DNA from: Gammaproteobacteria bacterium | GTDB lineage: Bacteria; Pseudomonadota; Gammaproteobacteria; GRL18 | Assembly: GCA_016744995.1 (NCBI GenBank) | Contig: JADGDG010000014.1 | Location: forward strand, 52,957-116,956 | Reading direction: 5' to 3' | DNA length: 64,000 nucleotides | Shown here: piece after piece, positions 9,405-17,908 of the stretch | Layout: each line of letters starts with the position of its first letter | How positions within the stretch are numbered: position 1 is the first letter of the stretch | The notes under the pieces: generated by a model | Told to the model about the DNA's origin: nothing | The model's input: the letters and a program-made list of their open reading frames with translations, nothing else | Database searches by the model: none | Position numbers and translations under genes: made by a program

Positions 9405-9824
9405 TTGAATAATCAAGAGTTTTTGTGGCCTGTTAGAGTCTACTATGAAGACACCGATAGCGGCGGAGTGGTTTATCATTCCAACTATTTAAATTTTATG
9501 GAACGAGCCAGAACCGAGTGGCTGAGATCAATGAATCTGGAACAGGATGATATTGTCAAAGAGTATGGTATTTTATTTGTTGTTCATTCTCTATCCATCA
9601 GCTATATAAAACCGGCCCTGTTTAATGAGGCTCTACTAGTCAAAAGCAAAATTCAGAAATTAAGCCGTGCCAGTCTCATTTTTGAGCAATTGATTGTCAG
9701 ACAAGATGGTGAAGCTAGTGAAGAAATTTTAACTCAGGCTTCGGTAAAAATTGTCAGTTTGGGAGTAGAGCCAAAAAGACCGGTGCCTTTGCCAAAAGCA
9801 ATTTATGAACAATTTTCTAATTAA
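9405..9824 (+). CDS. ybgC: YbgC-type acyl-CoA thioesterase (Tol-Pal operon)
   Basis: Hotdog-fold thioesterase of the 4-hydroxybenzoyl-CoA thioesterase family, normally the first gene of the tol-pal operon, as here. The signature YYEDTDSGGVVYHSNYLNF contains the catalytic Asp. 139 aa is normal. The start is TTG at 9405; the ATG four bases earlier is in another frame and stops after three codons. The ribosome site is weak (GGA at 9395). tolQ follows 24 bp downstream. Confidence 0.93.
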   Translation: MNNQEFLWPVRVYYEDTDSGGVVYHSNYLNFMERARTEWLRSMNLEQDDIVKEYGILFVVHSLSISYIKPALFNEALLVKSKIQKLSRASLIFEQLIVRQDGEASEEILTQASVKIVSLGVEPKRPVPLPKAIYEQFSN

Positions 9825-9848
9825 ACTGATATTTCCGGATAACTATTA

Positions 9849-10520
9849 ATGCATACAGATATGTCAATTTTTTCCCTTGTCAGCGGCGCCAGTGTGATGG
9901 TTCAGCTGGTTTTGCTAAGCCTCCTGCTGATTTCTATTATCTCCTGGACTATGATTTTTCAAAAATGGATAGTGTTAAAAAAGGCGCGGGATGAAGCCAA
10001 TTTATTTGAACGCCGCTTCTGGTCGGGAGCCGATCTGGTGGACTTATACAAAGCCTTAGCACAGAGAAAAGATGCCCATGGGATGGCCAGTATTTTTGAG
10101 TCTGGGTTTCGAGAATACGCTAAGCTGCATAAGCAGCCAGGAATTGACAATGATGCAGTGCTGGAAGGTGCGCAACGAGCGATGCGTGTGACCATGAATC
10201 GGGAAGTTGATCGAATAGAAGCGGGTCTGCCATTTTTGGCAACCGTTGGTTCAACCAGTCCCTATGTGGGTTTATTTGGCACGGTCTGGGGAATTATGAA
10301 TTCATTTCGTGCCCTGGGGCAGGTTGAACAGGCGACTATGGCAATGGTTGCGCCAGGTATTGCTGAAGCTTTGATTGCTACGGCAATGGGATTATTTGCT
10401 GCCATACCGGCAGTCATAGCATACAATCGTTTCTCCTATAGTGTTGAGCGAATAGAGGCACAATACGATGCCTTTATGGAAGAATTTTCGAACCTGCTGA
10501 ACCGTCAGGTTCGCAACTAA
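9849..10520 (+). CDS. tolQ: Tol-Pal system protein TolQ
   Basis: Inner-membrane, proton-channel-forming subunit that with TolR energises TolA for outer-membrane constriction. Three membrane segments (about 14-38, 128-155, 170-195) and the family motif GTVWGIMNSFRALG, with ATVGSTSPYVGLFG before it. 223 aa is typical. Its TAA stop overlaps the tolR ATG by one base (TAATG at 10518-10522), consistent with coupled translation. Confidence 0.96.
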   Translation: MHTDMSIFSLVSGASVMVQLVLLSLLLISIISWTMIFQKWIVLKKARDEANLFERRFWSGADLVDLYKALAQRKDAHGMASIFESGFREYAKLHKQPGIDNDAVLEGAQRAMRVTMNREVDRIEAGLPFLATVGSTSPYVGLFGTVWGIMNSFRALGQVEQATMAMVAPGIAEALIATAMGLFAAIPAVIAYNRFSYSVERIEAQYDAFMEEFSNLLNRQVRN

Positions 10521-10954
10521 TGGCCAGAAAGCGCCGCAAACCCATGGCCGATATTAATGTTGTACCCTATATTGATGTCATGATGGTGTTACTGGTGATT
10601 TTTATGATTTCAACCCCTCTGCTGACTCAGGGAGTGAAAGTTGAATTGCCCCAGGCGAATGATACCGAGTCTCTGGATCCTAAGCCCAGTGAAACAGTGA
10701 TTGTAAAAGTTGATTCACAGGGGCAATTTTATTTGACCTTTGGTACGGGAAAAGAACATTCTGTAGTTCGTGACGAACTGGTGGCAAAAATACAAAATAA
10801 ATTATTAGAAAAGCCCAAACTTTCTATTTTAGTTGCTGGTGATAAAACAGTTCAATACCTTTATATTATGGATGTTCTGGCTTTATTGAGTCAGGCTGGG
10901 ATCCCCAATGTCGGGCTTATGACTAAAACCATAGATAATAATCAGGCGAACTAA
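10520..10954 (+). CDS. tolR: Tol-Pal system protein TolR
   Basis: ExbD/TolR family, 144 aa. Cytoplasmic basic N-terminus (MARKRRKPMADINVVPYIDV), one membrane segment carrying the proton-binding Asp (about residue 19, YIDVMMVLLVIFMIS) and a periplasmic domain ending DVLALLSQAGIPNVGLMT. Overlaps tolQ by one base. Confidence 0.96.
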   Translation: MARKRRKPMADINVVPYIDVMMVLLVIFMISTPLLTQGVKVELPQANDTESLDPKPSETVIVKVDSQGQFYLTFGTGKEHSVVRDELVAKIQNKLLEKPKLSILVAGDKTVQYLYIMDVLALLSQAGIPNVGLMTKTIDNNQAN

Positions 10955-10975
10955 TGTTTTTAAAGATGGTTGCTA

Positions 10976-11857
10976 ATGATGTTTGACTGGATTAAGGAAA
11001 ACCGCATTGCTTTTATCATAGCGCTGGTCTTTCATGTGCTGATTTTAGGTGCTTTATTTATTAACTGGCAAATGGATAGGCCAGAAAAAATTGTTATGGA
11101 ACAGGGTGATATTATTCAAGTGACCTCTGTTGATGCTAATTCCTATGAGGCTGAAGTAAAAAAAATAGAACAGAATAAACAAGCTGAACGTCGCCTTGAA
11201 CGCCAGCGTATTGAAAAGCAGCGCAAAGCCGAGGCTCTAAAGGAAAAGAAGAAAAAACAGGCGCAGTTGCGTAAAACAGAAGAAGTAAAACGTAAGAAGG
11301 CGGCTGCAGCCAAAAAGAAAAAAGCTGAACAGACAAAAAAACGTAAAGAAGCGGAGAAAAAAGCAGCCGAAGCGAAGCGAAAAAAAGAACAGAAAAAGCA
11401 TCAGGAAGAGCTAAAACAAAAAGAACTGGAGCAGCAGCGTCTAAAAGAACAACTCCTTAAAGAAAAGAAGTTTCAGGAAGCAGAAAAGAAGCGCAAAGCA
11501 GAACAAGAAAAACGCCAGGCAGAACTCAAACGTCAGGAAGAAAGAGTCATCGCTGAGCGTAAACGCCTGAGTAAAGGTATTGTTAATCGTCATGTTGCCA
11601 TGATTGCTCAAAAAATTGAGCGCAACTGGCGCCAGCCGCTTGATGCACCTTCTAACCTAAAGTGTAAAATAGATATTGTCTTACTGCCCAGTGGTAAGGT
11701 TGTTTCAGTTAAAGTGGTTGATAGCAGTGGTAATCCTTCTTTTGATCGTTCAGTTGAAACGGCTGTCAGGAGAGCTTCGCCATTGCCTGTCCCTGCAGAT
11801 AGTGTTATTTTTAAACAATTTGAAGTTATGAGATTAAGATTTGAGCCAGGACGTTGA
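10976..11857 (+). CDS. tolA: Tol-Pal system protein TolA
   Basis: Links the TolQR motor to TolB/Pal across the periplasm. One N-terminal membrane segment (IAFIIALVFHVLILGALFI), a very long Lys/Glu/Ala/Gln-rich helical domain (about 45-200) and the C-terminal domain with GKVVSVKVVDSSGNPSFDRS, ending in the FEP motif common to TolA/TonB C-termini. I prefer ATG 10976 over the in-frame TTG at 10970; a second ATG follows directly. tolB begins four bases after the stop. Confidence 0.94.
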   Translation: MMFDWIKENRIAFIIALVFHVLILGALFINWQMDRPEKIVMEQGDIIQVTSVDANSYEAEVKKIEQNKQAERRLERQRIEKQRKAEALKEKKKKQAQLRKTEEVKRKKAAAAKKKKAEQTKKRKEAEKKAAEAKRKKEQKKHQEELKQKELEQQRLKEQLLKEKKFQEAEKKRKAEQEKRQAELKRQEERVIAERKRLSKGIVNRHVAMIAQKIERNWRQPLDAPSNLKCKIDIVLLPSGKVVSVKVVDSSGNPSFDRSVETAVRRASPLPVPADSVIFKQFEVMRLRFEPGR

Positions 11858-11860
11858 TAA

Positions 11861-13201
11861 ATGCAAGCCATAAAATTAAAAGTGCGATTTACATTATTAC
11901 CTTTAGTCTTTTTTTACCTTCTGTTTTTTGTTAATCAGGTTTTTGCGGTACTTGAAATTGATATTAGTGGTGGTTTTCAAAGTGCTGATCCCATTGCGGT
12001 GGTGCCTTTTTCATGGCCCCAAACTGGTAAGGCGCCTGTTGATATTGCACAAATCATCATTGCCGATCTGACCCGCAGTGGTGTTTTTTCACCCCTGAGT
12101 GTCAACCAGTTGCCGGAACGCCCAGCAATGGATGGAGCCATTAACCTTCCTCGCTGGAAAAATACTGGAGCAGAAAACCTGGTGATTGGTCAAATTGTTG
12201 CTGTGGATCAGGGGCGCTATGATATAAAGTTCAAAATGCTGGATATTTTTACCGGCAGAAACAGTATTGAATACCAATATACGGTTGAGCGTAAGAATCT
12301 ACGCCGGGTTGCCCATCAGATCAGTGATAAAATTTTCCAGGAGTTGACCCATACTCGTGGTGCTTTTGATACTTTGATTGCCTATGTTGTGGTTAATAAT
12401 GATGTGAATGCTAAAAAACGAGTTTATACACTGGCGGTGGCAGATTCTGATGGTTATGATGAGCAAATCATACTCAAATCCAGAAAACCGATTATGTCAC
12501 CGGCATGGTCGCCCAGTGGTAAACGACTGGCTTATGTCTCCTTTGAGAAAAATCGTTCGGTAGTTTATATACAGGAGCTGCAGTCAGGTCAGCGAAAAAT
12601 AATGGCCCAGTTTAAAGGCATTAATAGTGCCCCAGTCTGGTCTCCCGATGGCAAACGACTGGCCATGACTCTTTCCAAAGACGGCAATTCTGAAATTTAT
12701 GTGATGTACGCTGCCAGTGGCGTTTTACAGCGTATTACTAACCATTATGGTATTGATACAGAGCCTTCATGGGCGCCTGATGGCCAGTCTTTAATTTTTA
12801 CTTCCGATCGTGCAGGTAAGCCGCAAATTTACCAGGTTGCTATTAGCCAGAAAGGTCGTGCCAGCACACCAAAGCGTTTAACTTATGAAGGCGACTATAA
12901 TGCGGGTGGCAGTTTTTCACCGGATGGGCAGTCATTAGTTTTTATTACCCGCAATCGTGGTAGTTTTCGTGTCGCTATTTTAGAATTATCAACGCGTTAT
13001 TTACAAGTATTGACGCATTCTAAATTAGATGAATCGCCGTCTTTTTCACCCAATGGTAAAATGGTTTTATATGCAACTGAATTGCGTGGTCGAGGTATAC
13101 TTGAAGCAATTGCAGTTGATGGCAGCAGTTCTCCACAGCGCTTACGTGTTTTGAGCGGCGATGTGAGAGAGCCTGCCTGGTCACCCTATCGTCATCGATA
13201 A
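11861..13201 (+). CDS. tolB: Tol-Pal system beta-propeller protein TolB
   Basis: Periplasmic protein that binds Pal and TolA. Signal peptide (residues 1-29, ending NQVFA), N-terminal alpha/beta domain (about 30-165, AVVPFSW and IIIADLTRSGVF), and a six-bladed propeller with repeated SPxWSPDGKRLA-type motifs (from about 200 to the C-terminus). 446 aa. Lies 19 bp before pal in the same operon. Confidence 0.96.
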   Translation: MQAIKLKVRFTLLPLVFFYLLFFVNQVFAVLEIDISGGFQSADPIAVVPFSWPQTGKAPVDIAQIIIADLTRSGVFSPLSVNQLPERPAMDGAINLPRWKNTGAENLVIGQIVAVDQGRYDIKFKMLDIFTGRNSIEYQYTVERKNLRRVAHQISDKIFQELTHTRGAFDTLIAYVVVNNDVNAKKRVYTLAVADSDGYDEQIILKSRKPIMSPAWSPSGKRLAYVSFEKNRSVVYIQELQSGQRKIMAQFKGINSAPVWSPDGKRLAMTLSKDGNSEIYVMYAASGVLQRITNHYGIDTEPSWAPDGQSLIFTSDRAGKPQIYQVAISQKGRASTPKRLTYEGDYNAGGSFSPDGQSLVFITRNRGSFRVAILELSTRYLQVLTHSKLDESPSFSPNGKMVLYATELRGRGILEAIAVDGSSSPQRLRVLSGDVREPAWSPYRHR

Positions 13202-13219
13202 TCTTAGGAATTAAATATT

Positions 13220-13840
13220 ATGAGCATTTTCTCGAATTCTTTTTTGCAAAACAACATCGTAAAAAAACTCCCTGTTTTTTTAATTATGCTGCCGTTAACA
13301 TTTTTAGCCGCCTGTTCAACCACGGATACAGATGGCACAGCAAATAACGCTGCGGTTGAAGATCGAACGGGTGGCGCTAATGGTGAATTAAGACCTGGTG
13401 ATGAAGGTTATGAAGGCCAGACTGGTGGTTACAATGATACTGGCATGACTGATGGCACATCGATGAATGGACAATCCTATAGTGGTGATCCTTTGGCTGA
13501 TCCCAATAGCCCTCTGACCGTGCGTACTATTTATTTTGAATACGATAGCATTACCATTAATCCTGAAGGTCAGTCGGCTTTAAACGCACATGCAGAATAC
13601 TTGTCACTCAATCCTGATAAGACTCTGGTTGTTGAAGGGCATACTGATGAGCGTGGCACCCGTGAATACAATTTGTCACTGGGTGAAAGAAGAGCTCGCT
13701 CAGTGGCTGATTTCTTAACTGCTTCCGGCGTTCAGGGACAGCAAATTGAAGTGAGAAGTTATGGTGAAGAAAATCCAGTTGCACTGGATCATAGTGAGCC
13801 AGCCTGGCAATTAAACCGCCGTGTTGAGCTTTTGTATTAA
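13220..13840 (+). CDS. pal: peptidoglycan-associated lipoprotein Pal
   Basis: Outer-membrane lipoprotein that binds peptidoglycan through an OmpA-like domain. Lipobox LAAC places the lipidated Cys at about residue 32. A Gly/Asp/Thr-rich linker (about 33-95) is longer than usual, giving 206 aa versus about 170-175. OmpA-like domain: TIYFEYDS, VVEGHTDERGTREYNLSLGERRA, NRRVELLY. Follows tolB directly. Confidence 0.95.
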   Translation: MSIFSNSFLQNNIVKKLPVFLIMLPLTFLAACSTTDTDGTANNAAVEDRTGGANGELRPGDEGYEGQTGGYNDTGMTDGTSMNGQSYSGDPLADPNSPLTVRTIYFEYDSITINPEGQSALNAHAEYLSLNPDKTLVVEGHTDERGTREYNLSLGERRARSVADFLTASGVQGQQIEVRSYGEENPVALDHSEPAWQLNRRVELLY

Positions 13841-13951
13841 CATCGCACCGTTTTATTGAGACCCTTTATGATTTTATTAAGTTTCCATCAGTCTGTTTCG
13901 AGTTTAGCCTCCACCCTTGTTCGCCTCAGGGTACCTGCATGTGTTAAAAGA

Positions 13952-14902
13952 ATGAATAAGACGGGGGCAAAGCAACAATTTAACCGCTCCGGTTCTTATT
14001 TGCTCCTGATGATCTCACTATTATTAATAATGCCTGTCTGGATCACACCTGTTTTTGCTGAATCTGAAAACAATTACAAAAAACGCCCTTTAGATGTTCG
14101 GGTGGATAGGCTAGAGCGTTTAATGGGTTCACAGAAGCAGCTGGAACTCTTGTATCGAATGAAACAACTGCAGGAGGAAAATCAGCAATTGCGTGGTTTA
14201 CTGGAAGAGCAGTCAAATGAGATGCGTCTTATTAAGCAACGTCAAAAAGAGCTCTATACTGATTTAAACCGGCGTTTAAGCCAGATGGAAGGTAGTGGTG
14301 TTTCAGAAGCAGTGATGGGTGTATCACCATCAAAGCAGGCTATCACTTCAAAAGAAGTCCCGGGCACTGACAAAAATGAGTTGCCAGTTGTTCTTGATAA
14401 ATCCAGTATTGCACAGACAAAGTATGGTGTGACGGAGAGGGAAGAGGTGCCGGTGGTTGCAGAACAAAACAAAGCAGCCAAAGAGCCCATTGCAGTTTAT
14501 AAAAAACAAGCCATGTCCAAAAAACAGCGCATGGATGAGCAAAACCTCTACCAGAAAGCTTATGACGAGCTCAGAGCGCGCCAATATAACAAAGCCAGAG
14601 AGTCATTTACGGGGGTGATTAAAAAATATCCTGGCGGTAACTATGCTCATATTGCTCAGTATTGGGTGGCTGAATCCAGCTATGCTCAGCAAAATTATAA
14701 ACAAGCGATTAGTGATTATCAATTATTACTTGATGTCTATCCGACGAGTCCTAAACAAGCGGAAGCTGGATTAAAAAAAGCCTATAGCTTCTATGAACTG
14801 GGTGATAAAAAAGGGGCTCGCCAAACCTTAAATAAACTTTTAACTGATTACCCGGATACGACTGAGGCGGGACAAGCAAAGCGTCTGTTAAAACAATTAT
14901 AA
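13952..14902 (+). CDS. cpoB: cell division coordinator CpoB (YbgF), TPR protein
   Basis: Periplasmic protein that coordinates Tol-Pal with peptidoglycan synthesis at division. After a signal peptide (ending ITPVFA) there is a coiled-coil trimerisation segment (RVDRLERLMGSQKQLELL onward), a variable linker, then TPR repeats in the last 120 residues (YQKAYDELRARQYNKARESF, YWVAESSYAQQNYKQAI). The frame is open upstream to TTG 13856 and ATG 13868; I chose ATG 13952 because it gives a normal signal peptide, though its ribosome site is poor. Last gene of the tol-pal operon. Confidence 0.88.
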   Translation: MNKTGAKQQFNRSGSYLLLMISLLLIMPVWITPVFAESENNYKKRPLDVRVDRLERLMGSQKQLELLYRMKQLQEENQQLRGLLEEQSNEMRLIKQRQKELYTDLNRRLSQMEGSGVSEAVMGVSPSKQAITSKEVPGTDKNELPVVLDKSSIAQTKYGVTEREEVPVVAEQNKAAKEPIAVYKKQAMSKKQRMDEQNLYQKAYDELRARQYNKARESFTGVIKKYPGGNYAHIAQYWVAESSYAQQNYKQAISDYQLLLDVYPTSPKQAEAGLKKAYSFYELGDKKGARQTLNKLLTDYPDTTEAGQAKRLLKQL

Positions 14903-14929
14903 AAAGTTGTAAAATATTTGCAAAAAAGC

Positions 14930-14957
14930 TTGCCATAAATAATAAAAACGGTAGAAT
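14930..14957 (+). promoter_or_regulatory. sigma-70-type promoter for tRNA-Lys
   Basis: TTGCCA (14930-14935) and TAGAAT (14952-14957) are separated by 16 bp, just downstream of cpoB and about 85 bp before the tRNA. Confidence 0.6.
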
Positions 14958-15042
14958 ATGCGCATCTTAAAGAGACGGGCAATTAAATTGCTGTCTATTT
15001 TAAAACACTTCCAGAAAGTACCTTAAGGCTAAATAAGCCGAA

Positions 15043-15118
15043 GGGCCGTTAGCTCAGTTGGTAGAGCAGTGGACTTTTAATCCATTTGTCCGGGGTTCGA
15101 ATCCCCGACGGCCCACCA
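15043..15118 (+). tRNA. tRNA-Lys (UUU anticodon)
   Basis: 76-nt cloverleaf read by eye: acceptor GGGCCGT pairs with ACGGCCC, D-arm GCTC/GAGC, anticodon stem GTGGA/TCCAT around loop CTTTTAA (anticodon TTT, lysine), T-arm CGGGG-TTCGAAT-CCCCG, and a genomically encoded CCA end (15116-15118). Confidence 0.96.
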
Positions 15119-15132
15119 TTATTCTTAAAAAG

Positions 15133-15162
15133 AGCTCTGTAATTTTTACAGGGCTTTTTTTA
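15133..15162 (+). terminator. rho-independent terminator after tRNA-Lys
   Basis: Ten-bp stem (AGCTCTGTAA with TTACAGGGCT, two G-T pairs) around a TTT loop, followed by a run of T from 15155. Starts 15 bases after the tRNA. Confidence 0.85.
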
Positions 15163-15458
15163 TTTCTATCCTGTTATTTTATCCTCTGAATCCTCAAGAC
15201 AGCAGAAGTTAATATTATAAAAACTAATATTAGTAATATCTTATATAAATGCTTGCTAATATTTAAACATCTCTATATAATTACACGCAAATAGAGGTTG
15301 AGGGGTAATTAAATTTTTACTTTTATCAATCCGCTGTACATTTGATCAAAGAAATCTATTGCTCACAAAGCAATAAAATTTTGTCATCCGTTGATGATAA
15401 CCAACACAAGCGCAACACAAACGAATTAGTTTATTTATAAAATATTGGAGAGTATAAA

Positions 15459-16040
15459 ATGAAAAAATTATTAATTGCTGCAGCGATTGCTGCTACAACT
15501 GCGTCTATGGCTGTATCTGCTTCTTCATGGGGCCCATTGAGTGATGGCAACAGCAACACTAACTGGAATGGCAATGGCTATAACAACATGAACAACAATG
15601 CCTATGGTAATGGTTATGGTAATGGTTGGGGCGATGGTTCTGGTGATGCAGACATGGACGGTGATGTTGAAATCACTATCAAAGCTCGTGGCCGTGGCCG
15701 TGGTAAAGGTAACACTCGTGGTTCAGCTTATGGAAATGGTAACAGCAACTACAATGGTTATAACAACTCTAACTTCCGTGGCAATGGCGACAATAACTAT
15801 CAAAATGGTGGCAATGCTTATGGCCGTCCAGCACCTATGATGCAAGCACCAATGCCAATGGCTGCTCCTGCACCAACTGCACAACAAACAGCTCAGATGG
15901 AAGCTCATCAGAAGCGTATGCAGGCAATGCAACAGCAGCAGCAAGCTCAAATGCAAGCGTCTCGTCAAGCTTATGAAGAGAGAATGAAGCAATGGGCTGC
16001 TCAAGCGCCAGTAGCACCTGCTGCTCCAACTGCTAAATAA
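15459..16040 (+). CDS. secreted Gly/Asn/Tyr-rich protein, possible sulfur globule protein
   Basis: Signal peptide of about 22 residues (MKKLLIAAAIAATTASMAVSA), then a low-complexity mature protein. Residues 25-60 and 85-125 are rich in Gly, Asn and Tyr (NGYNN, YGNGYGNGWG), with an Asp-Gly strip and GRGRGKG between; the C-terminal third is Pro/Met/Ala then Gln/Met-rich. Sulfur globule envelope proteins (Sgp/CV family) of sulfur-oxidising bacteria have exported, repetitive Gly/Asn/Tyr-rich sequences, so this is a plausible member; low complexity makes homology uncertain. It is a single-gene unit: ribosome site GGAGAG, a 290-bp leader with two small inverted repeats (ATTGCT/AGCAAT near 15358, TCATC/GATGA near 15384) and its own terminator. 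Confidence 0.6.
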   Translation: MKKLLIAAAIAATTASMAVSASSWGPLSDGNSNTNWNGNGYNNMNNNAYGNGYGNGWGDGSGDADMDGDVEITIKARGRGRGKGNTRGSAYGNGNSNYNGYNNSNFRGNGDNNYQNGGNAYGRPAPMMQAPMPMAAPAPTAQQTAQMEAHQKRMQAMQQQQQAQMQASRQAYEERMKQWAAQAPVAPAAPTAK

Positions 16041-16088
16041 GTTCTGTTTCCCCTTTTGTAAGGGGATAGAAGTTATTTATAGTAAAAA

Positions 16089-16121
16089 AGCCCGTAACAG
16101 GAAACTGTACGGGCTTTTTTT
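16089..16121 (+). terminator. rho-independent terminator, possibly bidirectional
   Basis: Eleven-bp stem (AGCCCGTA, one bulged A, CAG / CTGTACGGGCT) closed by a GAAA tetraloop and followed by seven T. A run of A precedes it, so it may also stop minus-strand transcription from the convergent HD-GYP-like gene. Confidence 0.88.
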
Positions 16122-16137
16122 ATTTTGAGCATATAGT

Positions 16138-16309
16138 TTATGAAAACAACTTATTAATAATCCAGCTTTTATCGGCTTTGTGTATACAGCTAATAATTTC
16201 ATCTGAATCAATACCGTAGGAGCCCAGGGGGATGCTGTCAATTATTTTAGGGCAGATGCCCTTCTCTCTGCGGAGTGTTGACAGATCCAGAATTTTTAAT
16301 ATATTGACC
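16138..16309 (-). pseudogene. out-of-frame C-terminal tail of the HD-GYP-like gene
   Basis: Reading past the homopolymer in the shifted frame gives a coherent tail, VNILKILDLSTLRREKG and later PLGSYGIDSDEI, before TAA at 16138. DUF3391/HD-GYP proteins typically end with an I/VDL...L.PG.YGID motif, so this is the missing end. The whole span 16138-17507 is 1370 bp, exactly one base short of a multiple of three. Confidence 0.75.
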
Positions 16310-17486
16310 TTTTTTTCTGTGCATCCCGGAGGATCATAACTTTTGGCATGAGTCTGTGATGCTCATTTTGTTCGACTATGACTGCAATTTCTTTTGAATT
16401 TAATTCAATCAGAGAGCCTGCTGGATAAATTCCTATTGACTGGATGAATTCTTCAATCAATTCAGCCTGAAATTTAGTATTCCTAAGCTGATAGAGATGT
16501 GCCATTGCTTTAGTTGCATCCAGAGAGTGGTCACTATTACGCTGGTTTGTGATCTTTTCGTAGTAATAGACTATTCCTGCAATTTGTGCCGGAAGAAAAA
16601 TTTTGTCTTGTCTCAATTTTCTGGGGTAACCAGAGCCGTCATAGCGTTCACAATGTGCTGCTACTGTTTCAATAGTTCTTCTGGAAAACAGACTCATTTT
16701 TTTTAATAAGCTTACGGAAATACTGATGTGTTTTCGATAAATAGAGCGCTCTGCACCTTGCAACTCATCTGAGTTTTCCAATAACTGCCGGGGTAAATGA
16801 GCTTTACCAATATTAGCCAGCAAAACAGCTATAGATAATTCAGTTAATTCGTTTTTAGGTAATGACAAATGACGGCCAAAGGCAATGGCCCAGATAGTGG
16901 CTCGAATGGAGCGGTTGTGAGTGTGAGTATCTTTGGCCTTAAGGCGGGAAAGCCATAAAAAGGCATCAGGATTACGAATGATGCTGTCAACCATTGCACT
17001 GGCGGTTGCTTTAACTTGTTTTATTTCAAAATTATTGTCTGCAGCTATCTGCTTTAATACTTCTTCTGCACTCTTGGTAATGGTTTCATAGAGCTTATTT
17101 GCTGTTTTAAATTCTTTTTCAAAAGGTGTTCGCTCAATATACAGAGTTTTATTACGCCTGAGCTGCTTTCTCTTTTGAGTCTGCTCATGATCGTCTGTTG
17201 TATTGGAGTGAGTTACGTGCTCATCTGAAGAGGGTTGTATGCTGAATTTTGTTTTACTGCCAGAAGAAATAGTTTCCAGCTGGCTTATGTCAACACGCAG
17301 TTTAGTTAGATCAACATCAATATAGACAAATTTACACAGTGAGACTAGTTTCTGAATGTCTTTCTGATCTTGAATGTAAAAGCCTTCAATAGGATAAGAT
17401 GTTTTTATCCAGGGTACATCCAATTTTGAGACGTACATCCCCGGGGTAAGACTTCTGACATCGATCTGTTTACTATTGACGGTCAC
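16296..17486 (-). CDS. degenerate HD-GYP protein with DUF3391 N-terminus, C-terminally frameshifted
   Basis: N-terminus matches DUF3391 (SLTPGMYVSKLDVPW), then an HD-GYP-like domain (about 210-350 of the longer frame). HD-GYP proteins normally hydrolyse c-di-GMP, but the metal-binding HD pair reads LLANIGK instead of LLHDIGK, the HHE motif reads AHCER, and the later D of the ADxYDA motif is lost (VYYYEK); only YDGSGYP is intact. It is therefore probably not an active phosphodiesterase. The frame ends at 16296 just after a run of seven T on the plus strand (16310-16316); one extra base would join it to a well-conserved tail ending at 16138. Start chosen at GTG 17486; TTG 17507 is the alternative. 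Divergent from the cyclase gene. Confidence 0.75.
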   Translation of the reverse strand: MTVNSKQIDVRSLTPGMYVSKLDVPWIKTSYPIEGFYIQDQKDIQKLVSLCKFVYIDVDLTKLRVDISQLETISSGSKTKFSIQPSSDEHVTHSNTTDDHEQTQKRKQLRRNKTLYIERTPFEKEFKTANKLYETITKSAEEVLKQIAADNNFEIKQVKATASAMVDSIIRNPDAFLWLSRLKAKDTHTHNRSIRATIWAIAFGRHLSLPKNELTELSIAVLLANIGKAHLPRQLLENSDELQGAERSIYRKHISISVSLLKKMSLFSRRTIETVAAHCERYDGSGYPRKLRQDKIFLPAQIAGIVYYYEKITNQRNSDHSLDATKAMAHLYQLRNTKFQAELIEEFIQSIGIYPAGSLIELNSKEIAVIVEQNEHHRLMPKVMILRDAQKKRSIY

Positions 17487-17507
17487 TCTAATATCTCTAA
17501 CTAACAA

Positions 17508-17908
17508 AAATTGACCATAAATAACTTATTAAGCTGAATATAAATGAGTTGTTTCAACTTGGTATTTTAGGTTTAGTGTTTTATTTTAACATAGATGGCC
17601 TGGGGGGAAAAAAAGATATATCTATCACATTATTTGAAATAACCATAGAATTAGCTCACACTTCTAATAAAATGATTGAGTTTTTAAGTATTATTCACTA
17701 TATTAGTTAGTAAACTATTGTTTTTACTTTATAATATATTAATATACAAAGTGATTGTTTTTATAGTAAAAAAAGAAAAAACTAATTTTATTGGCTTGCA
17801 AAGTAGTAAAAAAGATAATTTTTTAATTTGCCTGATAATATTAAATCATTGTTAATAATAATGTTTTTATATTGATATGGTAAGATTTAAGGGCAGCATG
17901 AGTTTTTC
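17508..17908. other. AT-rich divergent intergenic region
   Basis: Four hundred bases with long A and T runs between two divergently transcribed signalling genes. It must hold promoters in both directions, but none stands out from the AT-rich background; no gene or clear hairpin seen. Confidence 0.5.

Noticed and set aside
15598..16029. Alternative-frame open reading frames inside the Gly/Asn-rich gene
   Set aside because: They are by-products of low-complexity sequence, with no ribosome sites.
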